Of a stretch of 64,000 nt of DNA, positions 1 through 11,874 are shown one piece after another. Where the stretch lies: positions 470,696 through 534,695 of the forward strand of contig PDUO01000014.1 of assembly GCA_003008705.1 (NCBI GenBank), given 5' to 3'. Source of the stretch: Pezicula radicicola. Its lineage: Eukaryota > Ascomycota > Leotiomycetes > Helotiales > Dermateaceae. Both the position numbers and the translations under genes were made by a program. The notes beneath the pieces were generated by a model. The model searched no databases. It had not been told where the DNA came from and worked only from the letters and a program-made list of their open reading frames with translations. The stretch's first letter is position 1; each line of letters begins with the position of its first letter.

Positions 1-972
1 TCCGTCCGTTATGATTGCTCCTTGAGGTTTTCCTGCGGTTCGTCTTGCAAGTAACAGTTCACTTCGATAAATATCCTTGTGATAAACTCTGCTCCACTCA
101 AAATTCAGGCCGAGGTATCCTGCTCCAGCTGGCAAATGACACCTTTGTCCTTAGTAGGATCCTGTTCATAAACCCGAAAGTCCACTCTAATGTCGTGATA
201 GGTAACACATCCTGCGCGAATTATATAGCAGCGGAGCCAACATAACCAAATCAGCATTCTACAGAACCTAGCCCAAAGATGCGGATGCCAATCACCGTGA
301 GTCTTTGAGTCCAAGTGATAAGATGATCCATGCTTGTAGATGCCGAGTTTCGAGCTCTGTCTTCTCTAAAAGGTGGTTCTGCTCTGCTGTAGCATTTCGT
401 TGTCAAGCATCTGGATCGCTACAATGAACTGATCCTAGGAGGGAGAACCGCGAATCCTAGCTTGGGTCTCGATGCTGGATCAGTGATATAAATTTTTAAC
501 TTCCTCGGCAGCTACTTCTGAACTCCAACCCCCACATCCCCTCCCCACCTAAATCACATAAATGCGGGAGTGAGCTGCGGGGATCACTCAGCACCTAAAT
601 CTCACCCCCCCTTCAAGAAATAATATCCAAGAGAGGCCACTATTTACCGCATTGTGTTGCCGATTCGAAATACGTACCTTCAGTACTTCTACCGGAACCG
701 TTGGGGCCGATCCGTAAAGCCTTCTTACTTCCTAGACTACTCAGCGTTGTCACTCTTCTGCCAAGCCTGCTCATCATCCGCATTCCGGTGACGGATAATT
801 AGAATGTCCACCGGGTACTTTCTTGCCTTGGTTTCTACCTAAAGACAATTGCATCTTTTGGAGAGTCGTAGTGCTTAAGGGCATTGGAGTATATTGCACC
901 TTTCTCTGTTTGTGTTTTTTTTTTGCTTTTCGACCTTTCATGAAGGCATTGCGATTAGAAACTCCCAAAACC
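1..972. other. Left-edge intergenic stretch
   Basis: I see no supportable gene. The ORFs are short, overlap on both strands and lack recognisable motifs. The last few hundred bases must contain the promoter and leader of the monooxygenase that starts at 973. A T-rich tract at about 915 to 924 lies just upstream of its start. In-frame upstream ATG codons at 823 and 940 exist but would only add a non-conserved leader. Confidence 0.5.
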
Positions 973-3135
973 ATGCCTCCTCAAAAAGTCAATGTCCTGA
1001 TCTGCGGCTCAGGTTCTGCTGGCCTCTGCGCAGCCCTCTGGCTCTCACGGTACAAGGTCCCATGCACCATTCTCGACTCCCGTTCTGGACCCCTAGTATT
1101 AGGTCAAGCAGATGGAGTACAATGCCGTACTGTAGAAGTCTTTGACAGTTTCAACATTGCCGAGGAACTTCTCCGTGACGCTTATCACTGCATCGAAGAT
1201 GCATTTTGGGCGCATGACGAGGGTATTGGGGGAATCAAGAGGTCGGGGAGAGTGGCCGATACAGCCGAAGGGCTGAGCCATCAGCCGCATGTTATTTTGA
1301 ATCAGGCGAGGGTTAATGGATTGATGATAGAGGCGATGAGGAGAGGTAATGAGCAAGAGGTCAGTTATGGGTATACTGTTAAGAGTGTGGAAATTGACAG
1401 TGTGACTGTTGGTGACGAGAGTACGTATCCTGTCACTGTACGAGCCGAAAAGGACGGGAAGGAAGAGATTTTTCTTGCTAAATATGTCCTGGTATGTCTA
1501 TTTGTTCTTCCCTCGTACAGGATTATTCTCACCTTTTCAGGGCTGTGATGGCGCACACTCAACCGTTCGCAAATCCCTTGGCTACCAAATGATCGGTGAC
1601 TCCCAGAACAGTCTCTGGGGAGTAATGGACATTTACCCTCAAACCAACTTCCCAGACATTCGTCGAAAATGCATCATCCACTCTTCATCCGGAAGTCTCT
1701 TCATCATTCCCCGCGAGGGCGGTTCCCTTGCTCGCTTCTACATCCAACTACCTCAAGGCACTATTGCTAAAGAAGTCAAGCTTGAGGATCTATATGCTTC
1801 AGCTCGAAAGATATTTGCCCCTTATGATATGGAGTTTGCCGGTTGTTTTTGGTGGTCTGCTTATTCGATTGGGCAAAGGCTTACTGAAGGATTCTCGAAA
1901 AATAATAGGGTTTTCCTATTAGGTGATGCTTGCCATACACATTCGCCGAAAGCAGGACAGGGTATGAATACTAGTCTTCAAGATGGCTACAATATAGGCT
2001 GGAAGCTCGCTTCCGTCCTCCAAAAACAATCCCATGCCTCTGTTCTTCAAACCTACGATTTAGAGCGTGGGAAGGTAGCTGCTGATTTGATAGCTTTTGA
2101 TCGGCAAATGACACAGATGCTTGCCGAAAAAAATACTAAACCGAATGGGAATATGGATAAAAGTCAAAGGTTTACCAATATGTTTGTCAAGACGGCACGG
2201 TATACGGCTGGTTTAACGGCTACGTATGAGGATTCTCCATTTACCGCTGCTGAGAAGAGTAGCAAGGAGCTTGCGACGAAGGTTGAGGTGGGGATGAGAT
2301 TGGCTACCACGCAGGTTTGTGTCTATGTGCCTGGTCTCGGCTTGGATTCTCTGCTGTCAATTACTAACTTGCTTTACTATACAGGTAGTAAAATGGTGCG
2401 ACGCAAAAGCCATGCAACTGGTCAAGGCACTACCGGCAGATGGACGTTGGCGAATCATGATTTTTGCAGGCGATATCCAAAATCAAAACACCGCCTCTAA
2501 ATTAACTAATGTATAGTTCCCATATCCCCATTGCCAGTATCTTCGTTCAGGGCAACTGAACTAACTTCGAAACAGCTCGCCAACTACCTAAATTCGGAAT
2601 CCGGCCCCATCAGAACTTATACCCCTCCAACTTCCGATATCGACAGCTTCATCGAACCGCTACTCATCATTTCCGGGAAACGGCTCGAGGTCGAAATGGA
2701 AGAAATTCCTTCCTTTTTCTTTCCTGTTACTGGGAAGTGGAAGATGAGAGGTATGCTTCTTCCTCTGGCTCTCCTTCATAAATGCATGTCTCGAGATTTG
2801 AGACCAATAATATTGGGAAGTTATTAACAAATGACAAATGTGACAGATTTACACAAAGTATTTTTTGACGATGCGAGTTATAATTCTGGACATGGGAAGG
2901 CATACGAATTTTATGGTGTTGATGTTAGTCAGGGCGCAATTATGATTGTTAGACCTGATCAATGTGAGTTTACACCTTGTATTCCTGCTTTCTAGAAACT
3001 AGATGATGTTTTGTTGGTGGAAGAGAGAGTTGCTGATTTTGAGGGGTCATCTTAGATGTGTCGATGATTACGGCTGTAGATGATAATAAGGGCATTAGTG
3101 ATTTCTTTGCTAGGTTTGCTTTACCGAGGACATAG
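973..3135 (+). CDS. FAD-dependent aromatic monooxygenase (phenol 2-monooxygenase type)
   Basis: Six exons: 973-1491, 1541-2314, 2385-2510, 2576-2750, 2847-2963 and 3056-3135, giving 596 residues with the frame kept across every junction. The flavin fold is clear: an N-terminal dinucleotide motif GSGSAG, the DG motif in GCDGAHSTVRKSLG, and the GD motif in LLGDACHTHSPKAGQGMN. The C-terminal thioredoxin-like part (from about residue 430) has the usual DGRWRI segment and ends near RPDQYVSM. This length and order match the PHBH/phenol hydroxylase family, which hydroxylates aromatic rings using NAD(P)H and O2. The start was chosen because family members begin a few residues before the first beta strand. 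The substrate cannot be read from sequence. It is convergent with the phosphoesterase gene and has no biosynthetic partner nearby, so a catabolic or detoxifying role is as likely as secondary metabolism. Confidence 0.92.
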
Positions 3136-3908
3136 GTAGGCAGGTGAGAGCATGTGGGAGGACCTTGGTGGTGGGGCAAGTAACTGTTAATATCACAACG
3201 AGTCTTTCGTTTTGTGAGTTTCATCTTCAGCTAATTACCTTTTGTTGAGAAAATCTCATCTCAATTATAGATTCGGAGCTATGTACCTTATTTTAAATTC
3301 CTAACAGATTGACTTATAGAAACTTGAAACCCACCTGGAATAGAGCCACTGCCACGTAACTGTATCTTAGATTCCAGAATAGTAGTCATATAGCAGAATG
3401 ATAACGCAATTACGTGAGCAAGTCACCTAGCTAGGAACTTTTCCAGATCCAATATCTTGTCTGAATTGGAAAAAGAAAGCTTCTGAATTAGTTCAGAATT
3501 AACCGATATATCATCATCGGACAATTTAATTTGCCGAGGACATGCAAAAGACCAGCCAGTATCATTGACTGGTAGTGACTCTGGTTACTTCTGAAAATTT
3601 CATGACCGGAGAAGTGAGCATGACATGAACAAGGTGCGGGATTTGGGAGAGCGATTTCGCGATTGAGGAAGTAAGGGAAAGGGGAGACTAAGCGAGTATT
3701 TATTTCGTGGGACGCTTTGTGCTTAGAGAAGTGAGTTACTCAAATAAATACTATTACGCTTCACCTCCTTTAATATATGGCTATTATTTAAGACCCTTAT
3801 ATAGATAATTTCTAGTATCCACAGATATAGATTTGGAACTCGTGAACCACCAAATCCATTTCAATTCCTCAATTACATTACAAATAATCCATTCCCAGCT
3901 TCCACTTT
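3136..3908. other. Intergenic region between convergent genes
   Basis: AT-rich 3' flanks of the monooxygenase and the phosphoesterase. No gene-like ORF, RNA gene or repeat was seen. Confidence 0.6.
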
Positions 3909-6626
3909 CTAAAACCCAACACCCTTCCCAACAGGACAATTCGGAACATCAGCCTGCCACTCAGGAGTAATCCTAGCATATTCAGGTAAATAACTCTGTG
4001 TAGTAAAACTAGGATCCATATAATATTCTACGTCATCACTAGTATAATTACCACCTAGAATGTTAAGTTGGGAGATAACTGTACTAGCGAAGTAATCGAG
4101 GAAGACTACATCTACAACATCTGGTGTGGTACCGTTAGTTGGGAAGGATCCGTTGCCTTGTGCATAGTTGGGTTGTGTGTAGCTTGGGATCTTGGAATGT
4201 GGCGTATCATCTCCATCGGTTCCCCAATCGTCGGTTGTGGTGTATCCAGGTGTTACTACTGTTTGTCGTCGTTGAATACCACGGGTTTTGAGCTCACTGC
4301 TTGTACTTTCGGAGATGAGGCTTATTGTTGGATCTAGACATGAGTCGTGGTTACTTGGGAGAGGCATCATGCCAAATTTGGAAGTTGCTGCATTGCGCTT
4401 GTCGTTCAGTGCAGCTCCGTTTAGCTTGTTGATTACGTTCTTTGCAATGTCGTATGGTACTGATGCCACATATTGGAAGGCGTCTGTGAATGGAGATACG
4501 ATGAAGGAGTCATCGTAAGTGAATGGTCCTTGGACTAGATCAAAACGAATACTGCCTGTACGTTCTCTGATTAGTTTCATCTCTTTCGGACGAATCGGAC
4601 AGTGTTTGGGAGGGGGAAATTCAAGACATATCCCAAGTTTGAAGCCACCGAGCTATCTTAAATACGCGTGTGTAGCTAGGAGACTGCACCTACCAGTATT
4701 TACAATAATATACCGCGCTACGTCAGATCTAGAAGCGTTGACAACAGTCGCTCCAAGAGCTGTAGCCACGAGGCTGAAAATGTTTCCGGCAGAACCAAAG
4801 GGCTGGCAGCTCTCGCAGTAGGTTGCGGGAGCACATCCATACAGGGAAGCAAGATTCAGCTTCGTCCGAATTGCGGTGATGTCATCAGTAACTCTCAATC
4901 CGCTGTGGTAGTCAAACGTATCAGCTTGGGAATCTGTTGCGTGGTACTCAAAAGTAAGACGGTTCCAGTCAAGGTATCGGCGTGAGTAAACAAGACCACT
5001 TGTTGAAGTATTTGTGGCTGTACGGGTCGGATTGGCAACTCCTCGAGGGTTCATGTTCCCAGTGAAAGTCGTGGAGTTGATTCCACTCATGCTAACCCAC
5101 CCAAGTGTTTCACAATATCGTCCTGAGTATTGTTAGTACATAGCGAGACCAAACACAATTGTCTCAAGAGCTTCATTGTATCTCAAGACTCAGAATAGAA
5201 CAATTCTTAAAAAGTTTCGCTTTATGGACAAAATAAACATACCAGACTCGATACCAGTGCTCATATCATCATACACTGTGAAGTCTCTGATGTGGCTGTG
5301 TCCTCCAAATGCTTGAATTGGGATATTTGGCCTTGCTGCTCGAATGGTGTCATGAAGTAGACCAAAAGTGCTCGCGTAATCGGTTCGCCTGACTGGATTA
5401 TGTCCGATGACCAGAAATAGATCAATAGGTTCAGAATAATTCACAGCATCGATAAACCATTGTTGCTGGACCATGTCGCTAGCTTTGGCCACATTTGAAA
5501 CATTTGAATTTCCTGTGAAGTCGTACAACACGCCGAAAGTCATTATTCGAAGACCATGAACCGTCGTAAAATACCGGTATTGGGCCCCGATATATTCAAA
5601 CAGGCCGGTAGCTGGGTTTATGATTTGGACATTGCTAGTCACATACTTCTCGCCCCAGACCTTGCTGAAATTCGCAAACATATCGTATGCAATATCTGTC
5701 AAATATAACTCGTGGTTGCCAATTGTGAGCACGTCGTAGTCGATATTCTCAAAGATGGGATTGGAGAGTGTTCCATCAGGTGTGGCAGCGTCACTCAGTC
5801 CATTACCATCATGGAGATCACCTGACGATATCATCAATTGAGTGTTCTAGAAATTCGGGTAGGGACACTCACCTGTGTCAATAAGGAGAACTGTTCAGGG
5901 CTTCGGTGTTAATATTGCTTCCACAAATATTCAAGAGGACTGAAATCTGGGTCCCTGGAAAACATATTGGAGACCTGAGATCATGTGTAATGGTATAAAA
6001 CGATCCGGATTACTTACGATCAACACCGAGGTTTCCAGCTTTCTGCTGCATATGTCTGGAGAAGGAAACAAAATCTCCCCAATCAGCACCATAATTCTGC
6101 TCCTTGATGTGGCCTTCCTTTGGAGATTAAAAACTTGAAGTCAGTCTTCTTAATCTACATAGCTCAGAAACAATTAAAAAATGAGTACATACAAGCCAGC
6201 CTATAAGTTCAAAACTCCAAATCAGTTAACTTGTACGAATTTCAGGAGTGACTCAAACATGTTTAAGAGCAAAGAGCAAAGGGGTCCATTTTGCTCTAAA
6301 CCTGGGGTACGTACCGTGTGTATCGGTCTGTTTGCTAATTAGCTATAAATCTCTAATATTTCGAAGTGGCTTCTTACGGTGTGAAGGAAATTGATCTGAC
6401 CCCATTCAAGAGGCGCCTTTGGGCCAACCTTGTGGCTTCGTTAGTATTTGTTATTAACAGACAAGGCTTCTGATTTAGTGATCCCTACGGTAGCATTGCT
6501 AGCACCTGGTTGCATCCTCCTGACATTGCGTTCATGGATGACTGCCGAAGAGGGTCCATAGCAGGAATCGCAGGCCAAAGCCAAGTTGATAGCCGCAGCT
6601 ATGCTTAACAAGGTTGAAGATCTCAT
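3909..6626 (-). CDS. Secreted calcineurin-like metallophosphoesterase (5'-nucleotidase type) with micro-exons
   Basis: Nine exons on the minus strand: 6626-6489, 6428-6378, 6327-6315, 6200-6193, 6117-6018, 5890-5873, 5821-5243, 5122-4694 and 4555-3909, giving 660 residues. The N-terminus MRSSTLLSIAAAINLALACDS is a signal peptide. The metallophosphoesterase motifs appear in order: TTDTHGWL, LLLIDTGDLHDG, TIGNHELY, VIGHNPV and GGHSHIRD. They supply the Asp, His and Asn ligands of a two-metal site. The set resembles fungal relatives of yeast YHR202W, a vacuolar or secreted nucleotidase-like family; the substrate is inferred only. The C-terminal 200 residues are polar, with a Thr/Pro/Asp-rich stretch before the final segment. 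Exons 3, 4 and 6 are only 13, 8 and 18 nt long, yet the conserved motifs demand them. A gene finder would probably truncate this gene. Confidence 0.86.
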
Positions 6627-7727
6627 CTTGAACTTGGCCGAGACAGTTCGCTTAAAAGGAAGTCGAAGGGTGGAGGTTGGGGACCTTGATGGGCTCTCAG
6701 GAGGATAGACTTGCTCTTAAGCATAATTTTATCTGTAGGTCATCTCGACATAGCAATTGTACCTGGCGGCGGGAAAGAGTCCAATCCGACTTCTTGTCTT
6801 CTTGCCCTATCTCCATCCATGCAATTCTGCACGTGGAGGTGCCAAGACGGCTAGTATTTTTGTGACCTTCCAGAAGGAGAGTCGCTAACTTCGCGATATG
6901 CAAGGCACCGCTTCTCTGTCTTGGCTTGAGGATATTTACATTGTGATAGGTTCGTTGGAAATATACAACGTGCTGAAGCCATTGGAAAGCGACGAGGGCA
7001 GGAAGAGTAGATCTCCGCGACTGGCTGGGCCATTTGATATATTATTGCCTTCGCCGTCTCGAGTTCATAACAGATTTGATATCCGAGTCCCCAAAAACCT
7101 GCTCATAAGGCATTATGAAGTACTGGACTAAGAGATGCACTCGTGTGCCGTCCTTCCATTTTGAGTCGTCCCCGAAAGATGGGTACCTTACAGTACAGTC
7201 AGTACTGTGCATGAAGGAAAAGGCACAACGCCGGCGATCTCCGGACCAGATCTCCCCTTTTGCAGAGCACACTTGCACCTACAACGTCTCAAAATCTAGA
7301 TACGTCGAAATGTTAGCCGTGTGATAAGAAATCCGGATGATAGATATGCTGTACTGTACGAAGTATCATTGTGCAGAAAGACTTTGAGTCTAGAAGCACC
7401 AGGTTGCTGCACGGTCCCACGAGACAACAGAATGCGGGGTAAATTTACTTTACAACTTTACAGTATTGTAGAATATGAGATCATAGGTACTATCCCCCCT
7501 GAATAGAGGTTAAATTTTTGGCTGGCGACAGGGCGAAAAATTTAACCTATAATACGTCCAAAGAGTCCGTTTTCAGCCACTCAGCCTTCAGGATAAGTCT
7601 CAGTAGCTAACTTAATAAAGTCATAATGGTTTGATCCATCCCTATTCCCATCCCCCAACATATTTGGCAACTACAGACTACACACAGCTCAAGACTCTAT
7701 TAACTGCACATTGCGATCCTTAAAGTC
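6627..7727. other. Intergenic region with a small palindrome
   Basis: Upstream flank of the phosphoesterase. Short overlapping ORFs on both strands have no recognisable motifs. A 13-bp inverted repeat lies at 7507-7548 and is listed separately. Confidence 0.5.
7507..7548. repeat. 13-bp perfect inverted repeat
   Basis: The arm aggttaaattttt at 7507-7519 is exactly complementary to 7536-7548 across a 16-nt GC-rich loop. The match is direct; the role is unknown. It lies about 270 bp upstream of the broken beta-barrel gene. Confidence 0.9.
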
Positions 7728-7769
7728 CGTAAGTCACAATCCAGAATAAGAACAACTTACTCTTCCTAG
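7728..7769 (+). other. Possible 5' UTR intron of the broken gene downstream
   Basis: The stretch begins gtaagt, holds a CTTAC-like branch region and ends cctag, ten bases before the ATG at 7780. It fits a leader intron, but no transcript evidence is available. Confidence 0.35.
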
Positions 7770-7779
7770 ATCGTCGAAG

Positions 7780-8385
7780 ATGGGCGAACTAGGTGACGAA
7801 TTTCGGGATTGGAAAGAGCATAAGAAGGAACAGAAGAAGAAGAAGAAGCTGGCGAATCCACCATGACGACGCTGCTATGACTAGATGATCATCAACGGCG
7901 TCTACCATTATCCCAAGAATCGGTCTTCCTTCAAAACCTACCGTCGAATCTACGGAACCGCTCAAGGAGCCAGAGTCATTGGAGTTGGGACTGTTGAGTT
8001 GCAAGTAAAACGCAGCCCAAGCAATAAGACAGGTACACTGGTTCTGGAAAACGTACTACATATGCCAGATTCTATATGCAATGGCCTCTCCGTTTTCATT
8101 CTAGATAGGACAAATGTATCGTTTGATAAGGATTGGACTCAGGCTACGGATCCCGATTCTGGCAAAGTGCTGTGGCACGCTACAAATTTCTGTGGCGGTC
8201 TTTTGAGATTGGTTCTAGCAGGAAAACCACAAGGAGAATCTCCTCTAGCCGATATGAAAGCGCAGCATGACAGGGAGGGCTCAAATATGATGGTGTCGTT
8301 GAGCTTGTATATTAGTTCGGAAGAGAAGGCAGTTTTGGAGCGGCAGATACAGTTGAAGCAAAGTCAAAGCCTGCCAGATGTATGA
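7780..8385 (+). pseudogene. Broken TNT 1-94-like beta-barrel domain gene (domesticated retroelement type)
   Basis: One reading frame runs from ATG 7780 (MGELGDEFRDWKEHKKEQKK...) to the stop at 8385 but is interrupted by TGA at 7864 and TAG at 7882. The open part from 7885 encodes 166 residues with GARVIGVGTVELQVKRSP, LVLENVLHMPDSICNG and GGLLRLVLAGKPQGES. These match the pattern of the beta-barrel domain first defined in the TNT 1-94 Pol polyprotein, which is common as a free-standing protein in leotiomycetes. Both stops could come from single C-to-T or G-to-A transitions (CGA to TGA; TGG or CAG to TAG). Alternatives are a shorter live gene starting at 7885, or an intron I could not place. 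Function is unknown. Confidence 0.45.
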
Positions 8386-10059
8386 TTGGAATTGATATCG
8401 AATTCGTACTATCACGAAAATTTCCGGCATAACCTCACTTCTAATATCTTTTTGACCGCTATGTACAGCACCAATAGCCTATACTAGCAGCGAAGTACGA
8501 AGATGGCGCCTAGATCAGACGAGACACTCCCCATATCTGGCAAAGTTCGGAGCCCAATTCCTTACTCATCCGTTCATGCCATCAAACCCAATGCTTTGTA
8601 GGGCTAGCACATCAGGCTTTCTGTGGTGGACGAAAAACGGGTTTGAGTTGGCTCGCAGTCTCATGTACTGCTATCTTCCTTCCACCGCTTTGAGGCATAG
8701 TGACTTGGACGGGGCAGCTCACTACTTTGGATAATTCACTTGACTATGATAGTAGCCCTAGCAAGTATGGTCTAGACATTCGCGCCGTCTATTTGCCATT
8801 TTCTTTCAACCACGACGGGTACTACTCTTCAAACAAGTCTCGTCCAGAATTTCGAACGTCCTTTTTTAAATTTGGCTGGCCAGAGTGCCATTTGCATGAA
8901 ATGTCCTCTCTAACAGCTGCTGAGTCCGAAAGTTCCGGGTTCCTAAAGCCTTTTTAAAAGTCATTGTATCACGTGATGATACAACTTCCTCCTACCTACT
9001 CTTCTTTCTGCGGCTTAAGATCTTCAAAGGCCTTTGTCCGGACCCGGACTCCGAATTTTACGGGAACTGAAGATCAAAGTTCATCCGGTGATGGCCAAGA
9101 TCACCCTGAAGTGTTTTGGGTAGGCCAAGGTGTTTCCACAATTAAACTTTACCCCTTGTCTCTAGATCAGATGTGCGGTTTCGCACTCGCGAAAAATACA
9201 TTTACGAGCAGTGGCCTTTGCAGGTTCATCACAATATCGCCCACAATTAGCAGACAGAAGTTCTTGATTCTTTTCTCTGTTGGTAAAATATCCAGGTACT
9301 CAGGCTTAAGAGTTAAGGCCAACTCAGTCCTGGATGTGTGCTATATATTTAGCGAGTAGCTAAGTGACTAAAGCTATTGCAATGCCGCCCACTTCATGCT
9401 GCCAATATCACCTTTGCTATTTCATAAATACAGACGGCATGGTTCTCGTTCCCGAAGACTCGGAAAGCGTCGTGTAATCGCCATGGGGTCTGTAGATCAT
9501 ATCCTCCGAGACGTCTCTGGGTACGAAAGGTACACCGCCCCCAAAAAGTCTTATGATGACCAGCCCTACCATTGCGTCGCTTCAGAAGGTTTCTTGGTAT
9601 TGTCTCCAGATGGAAGCCATAACCTTGCTCTGTAAGGGGAGATTCCCAAGCGACAAGTCTTAGGACGCATTTACCATTGCTATTTGATCCATTTATAATG
9701 CCATTTTAGGTTTTAGGGCGTAAGACCTCTTTTCCTTTTTCAGTCTTGAAGCTGTGAAGCCATCTCATGATAGAGATGGCATATTGACTTGGCTGTAAAG
9801 AGAAAGTTACGGCGGAAGTCTAATGTTCGGATAGAACCGTCGTCGCTGAAACAGCTCCTATGATGGCCTTTCTTTCTGATAATATAAATATTCGGATCAT
9901 CTACCCTAACTGTAATCTTCATCCTTCATCGTCCATCTTTCATTCAGCTAGTGCCGGCTCACATTCATTTTCTACATTCACATATCATTCTTTTAAACGC
10001 TATACACTCCTTTAACATACATTTATAATACACTATCTTTCATCTCACCAACTATCAAG
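8386..10059. other. Intergenic region, no supported gene
   Basis: ORFs at 8700-8957, 8964-9359 and 9396-9635 have no recognisable motif, and no splice pattern joins them into a protein I can name. A palindromic TCACGTGA (E-box-like) sits at 8969-8976. The last 200 bases are a TC-rich leader of the GH131 gene. Confidence 0.5.
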
Positions 10060-11383
10060 ATGAAGTTCCAAATTCTTGCCGCCTGTTCTATGCTGGCCAT
10101 TACTGTCCAGGCTGCGCCACTCACTCTCACCTGTGAGGAGACCCAAGCTCCATTTTCGCTCACATGCAAAGAAGCTGCGGCGGCCACAGGAGCCACGGCT
10201 GCAGAATCTGCTAGTTCCACTGCTTCCAATAGCACAGCAGGAACTGCTACTGCGGCCACAAACTCGTCCTCGGTTCTCCCTGATGGAAGAATTGCACAAG
10301 GAGCCGTCGCTACCGATTTCAACGTCTTGGCTAGCAAGTTCAAAAGTGCTGTAGTGAAGGGAGATGGTACGACCCCCAATCATTATCTCCATGAAAAATA
10401 TACTAACAGTATCCAGGTCTTGTTTTCAGCGACCTGATCGAGTTCCCCACTGTCACCCAATCACTCGTAAGTTCCTGTGAGATCTCTATTTCAAAAGGTA
10501 CTTTTAGACTTACAGAACTGGCATTTAGTTCGACAAAGCAGGCAACACCAAGGCCTTCGAAATAACCATCGACGATAAATCAATCTTCATCCCCCAAGGT
10601 GGAACTGCTCAATCCGACATTCGACGTGCCGACCTCCTGCCCAGCATCGCCTCAACCTTGAACAACATAGCCACAACAGGTGTCAAGACAATGTAAGTCT
10701 CTCGCCTGACTCCCCCAAACTTGAACTAACACTAACTAACACCCCCAAAAGGCATTTCTCCATGCAAGCAGATAGCACAAAACCCCTCAACCTAACCCAC
10801 GAATACCAACTAGTATTCCTCGAATCCGCCGATTTTACTGTTCATCAATTCGATGTAAAAGTCGGTGGTGCAGCTGCAGGTGAAAATTCAAGTGACATCA
10901 GGATTACTGGGAATGCGAAGAATGCAGCTGGCGTTCAGACGCTTTTCACTACTCCTATGACTGCTGGGTCTTTTGAGAACTTTGCTGTTAAGATGGATTT
11001 TGATAAGAAGTGAGTTTTCTGTCTTTCTCTATGCTATGGAAGTGAACTTTTTGGGAGGATTGGGCTAATGACTGTGTCTTATTTAGTACTATTCAAGTTT
11101 TCCACAGTACTGGAGATGCAGCTTTGACTCAGGCTACTGAAGAAGTTGCAAATGGTATGTTTTTTTTCCCCTTCACTTTTCTTCTTCCCCTTTCCTTTCC
11201 ACACTCGTAGCATTCGAACTGACTTTTACTTCATCAGATCTGACCGGAAATGGAGAATACCACTTTGCCGTCTTGAAGAATGGGGTTGCTGGTGCGCAAG
11301 AACCCATTGTTGGAAAGGAGGGTATCATTTATGGTGGTATCTTTATGGAGGATTCTGCTACTGGGACTGTTACTTTACAGTAA
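10060..11383 (+). CDS. Secreted GH131 beta-glucanase
   Basis: Six exons: 10060-10366, 10417-10466, 10529-10692, 10752-11009, 11087-11154 and 11238-11383, giving 330 residues. The N-terminus MKFQILAACSMLAITVQA is a signal peptide. Next comes an Ala/Ser/Thr-rich spacer to about residue 72 that opens with two short cysteine-bearing units (LTCEETQ and LTCKEA). The catalytic domain then shows family-131 landmarks: VLPDGRI, FSDLIEFPTVTQSLFD, SDIRRADLLP, TGVKTMHFSMQ, LTHEYQLVFLE, NFAVKMDFDKNTIQVFHSTG and EGIIYGGIFMEDS. Characterised GH131 enzymes cut beta-1,3, beta-1,6 and beta-1,4 glucans, so a role in plant or fungal wall glucan turnover is expected. There is no CBM1 module. The first intron's 3' site was set at 10416 because the nearer TTTTCAG would put a stop in frame. 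Confidence 0.88.
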
Positions 11384-11729
11384 ATTAACTAGTTGAGTAA
11401 TTGGGTTGGAGAAGTGTATAGGTATTTGAGAGGGCTCGGAAAATTGTTGGTTGGATCTAAAAGTTAAGGAGGGGGAGAGGGATGGGGAGAGGGATAAGGT
11501 AGATTTACTCCATAGAAGTAATGGTTTTGAGTATTTAGTGTATGTAAAATTAACACTTGATACAACTGCTATTTGGCCTAGCTTTGTGACTACTCTATAA
11601 AGCCACCTAGTTTCTGTATACCTGTATTATAGTATTTATCTAGGTTGTGTACCAAAGTGATTTAAATGATTTAGATATGCTGGATGGAATGATTACTGGG
11701 AGCAACATGTGATCTGGGCAGGGGTTTAA

Positions 11730-11860
11730 TGTTAAATATAGTGAATATGGGAATAGCTATGTGACCGTCCCCTATAAGTAGGCCTATTCTAGCACTCTAG
11801 CTTCTATACAGAACACAATACAACCACATGTTGCTTCCCAAATAACCTTCCTATTTAATA
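11730..11860 (+). repeat. Left LTR of the relic
   Basis: Starts TGTTAAATATAG and ends with ...ccttcctatttaata. Where it differs from the right LTR the changes are largely C-to-T (ttaata here against tcaaca there), as expected from RIP. Confidence 0.75.
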
Positions 11861-11874
11861 GGTTATAAGCCCGG
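11861..11874 (+). other. Probable primer-binding site
   Basis: The sequence ggttataagcccgg sits immediately after the left LTR. With one G-to-A change it would be complementary to the anticodon-side segment of fungal initiator tRNA-Met, the primer used by many copia elements. This rests on recalled tRNA sequence. Confidence 0.5.

Noticed and set aside
1..314. Short ORFs on both strands at the left edge as the tail of a gene
   Set aside because: No motif, and frames end without a consistent splice option; too little sequence to judge.
8700..9635. ORFs of 85, 131 and 79 residues in tandem
   Set aside because: No recognisable motif, no convincing splice pattern joining them, and unremarkable start contexts.
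973..11383. Secondary-metabolite gene cluster around the FAD monooxygenase
   Set aside because: No polyketide synthase, peptide synthetase, terpene synthase, transporter or cluster regulator is nearby.
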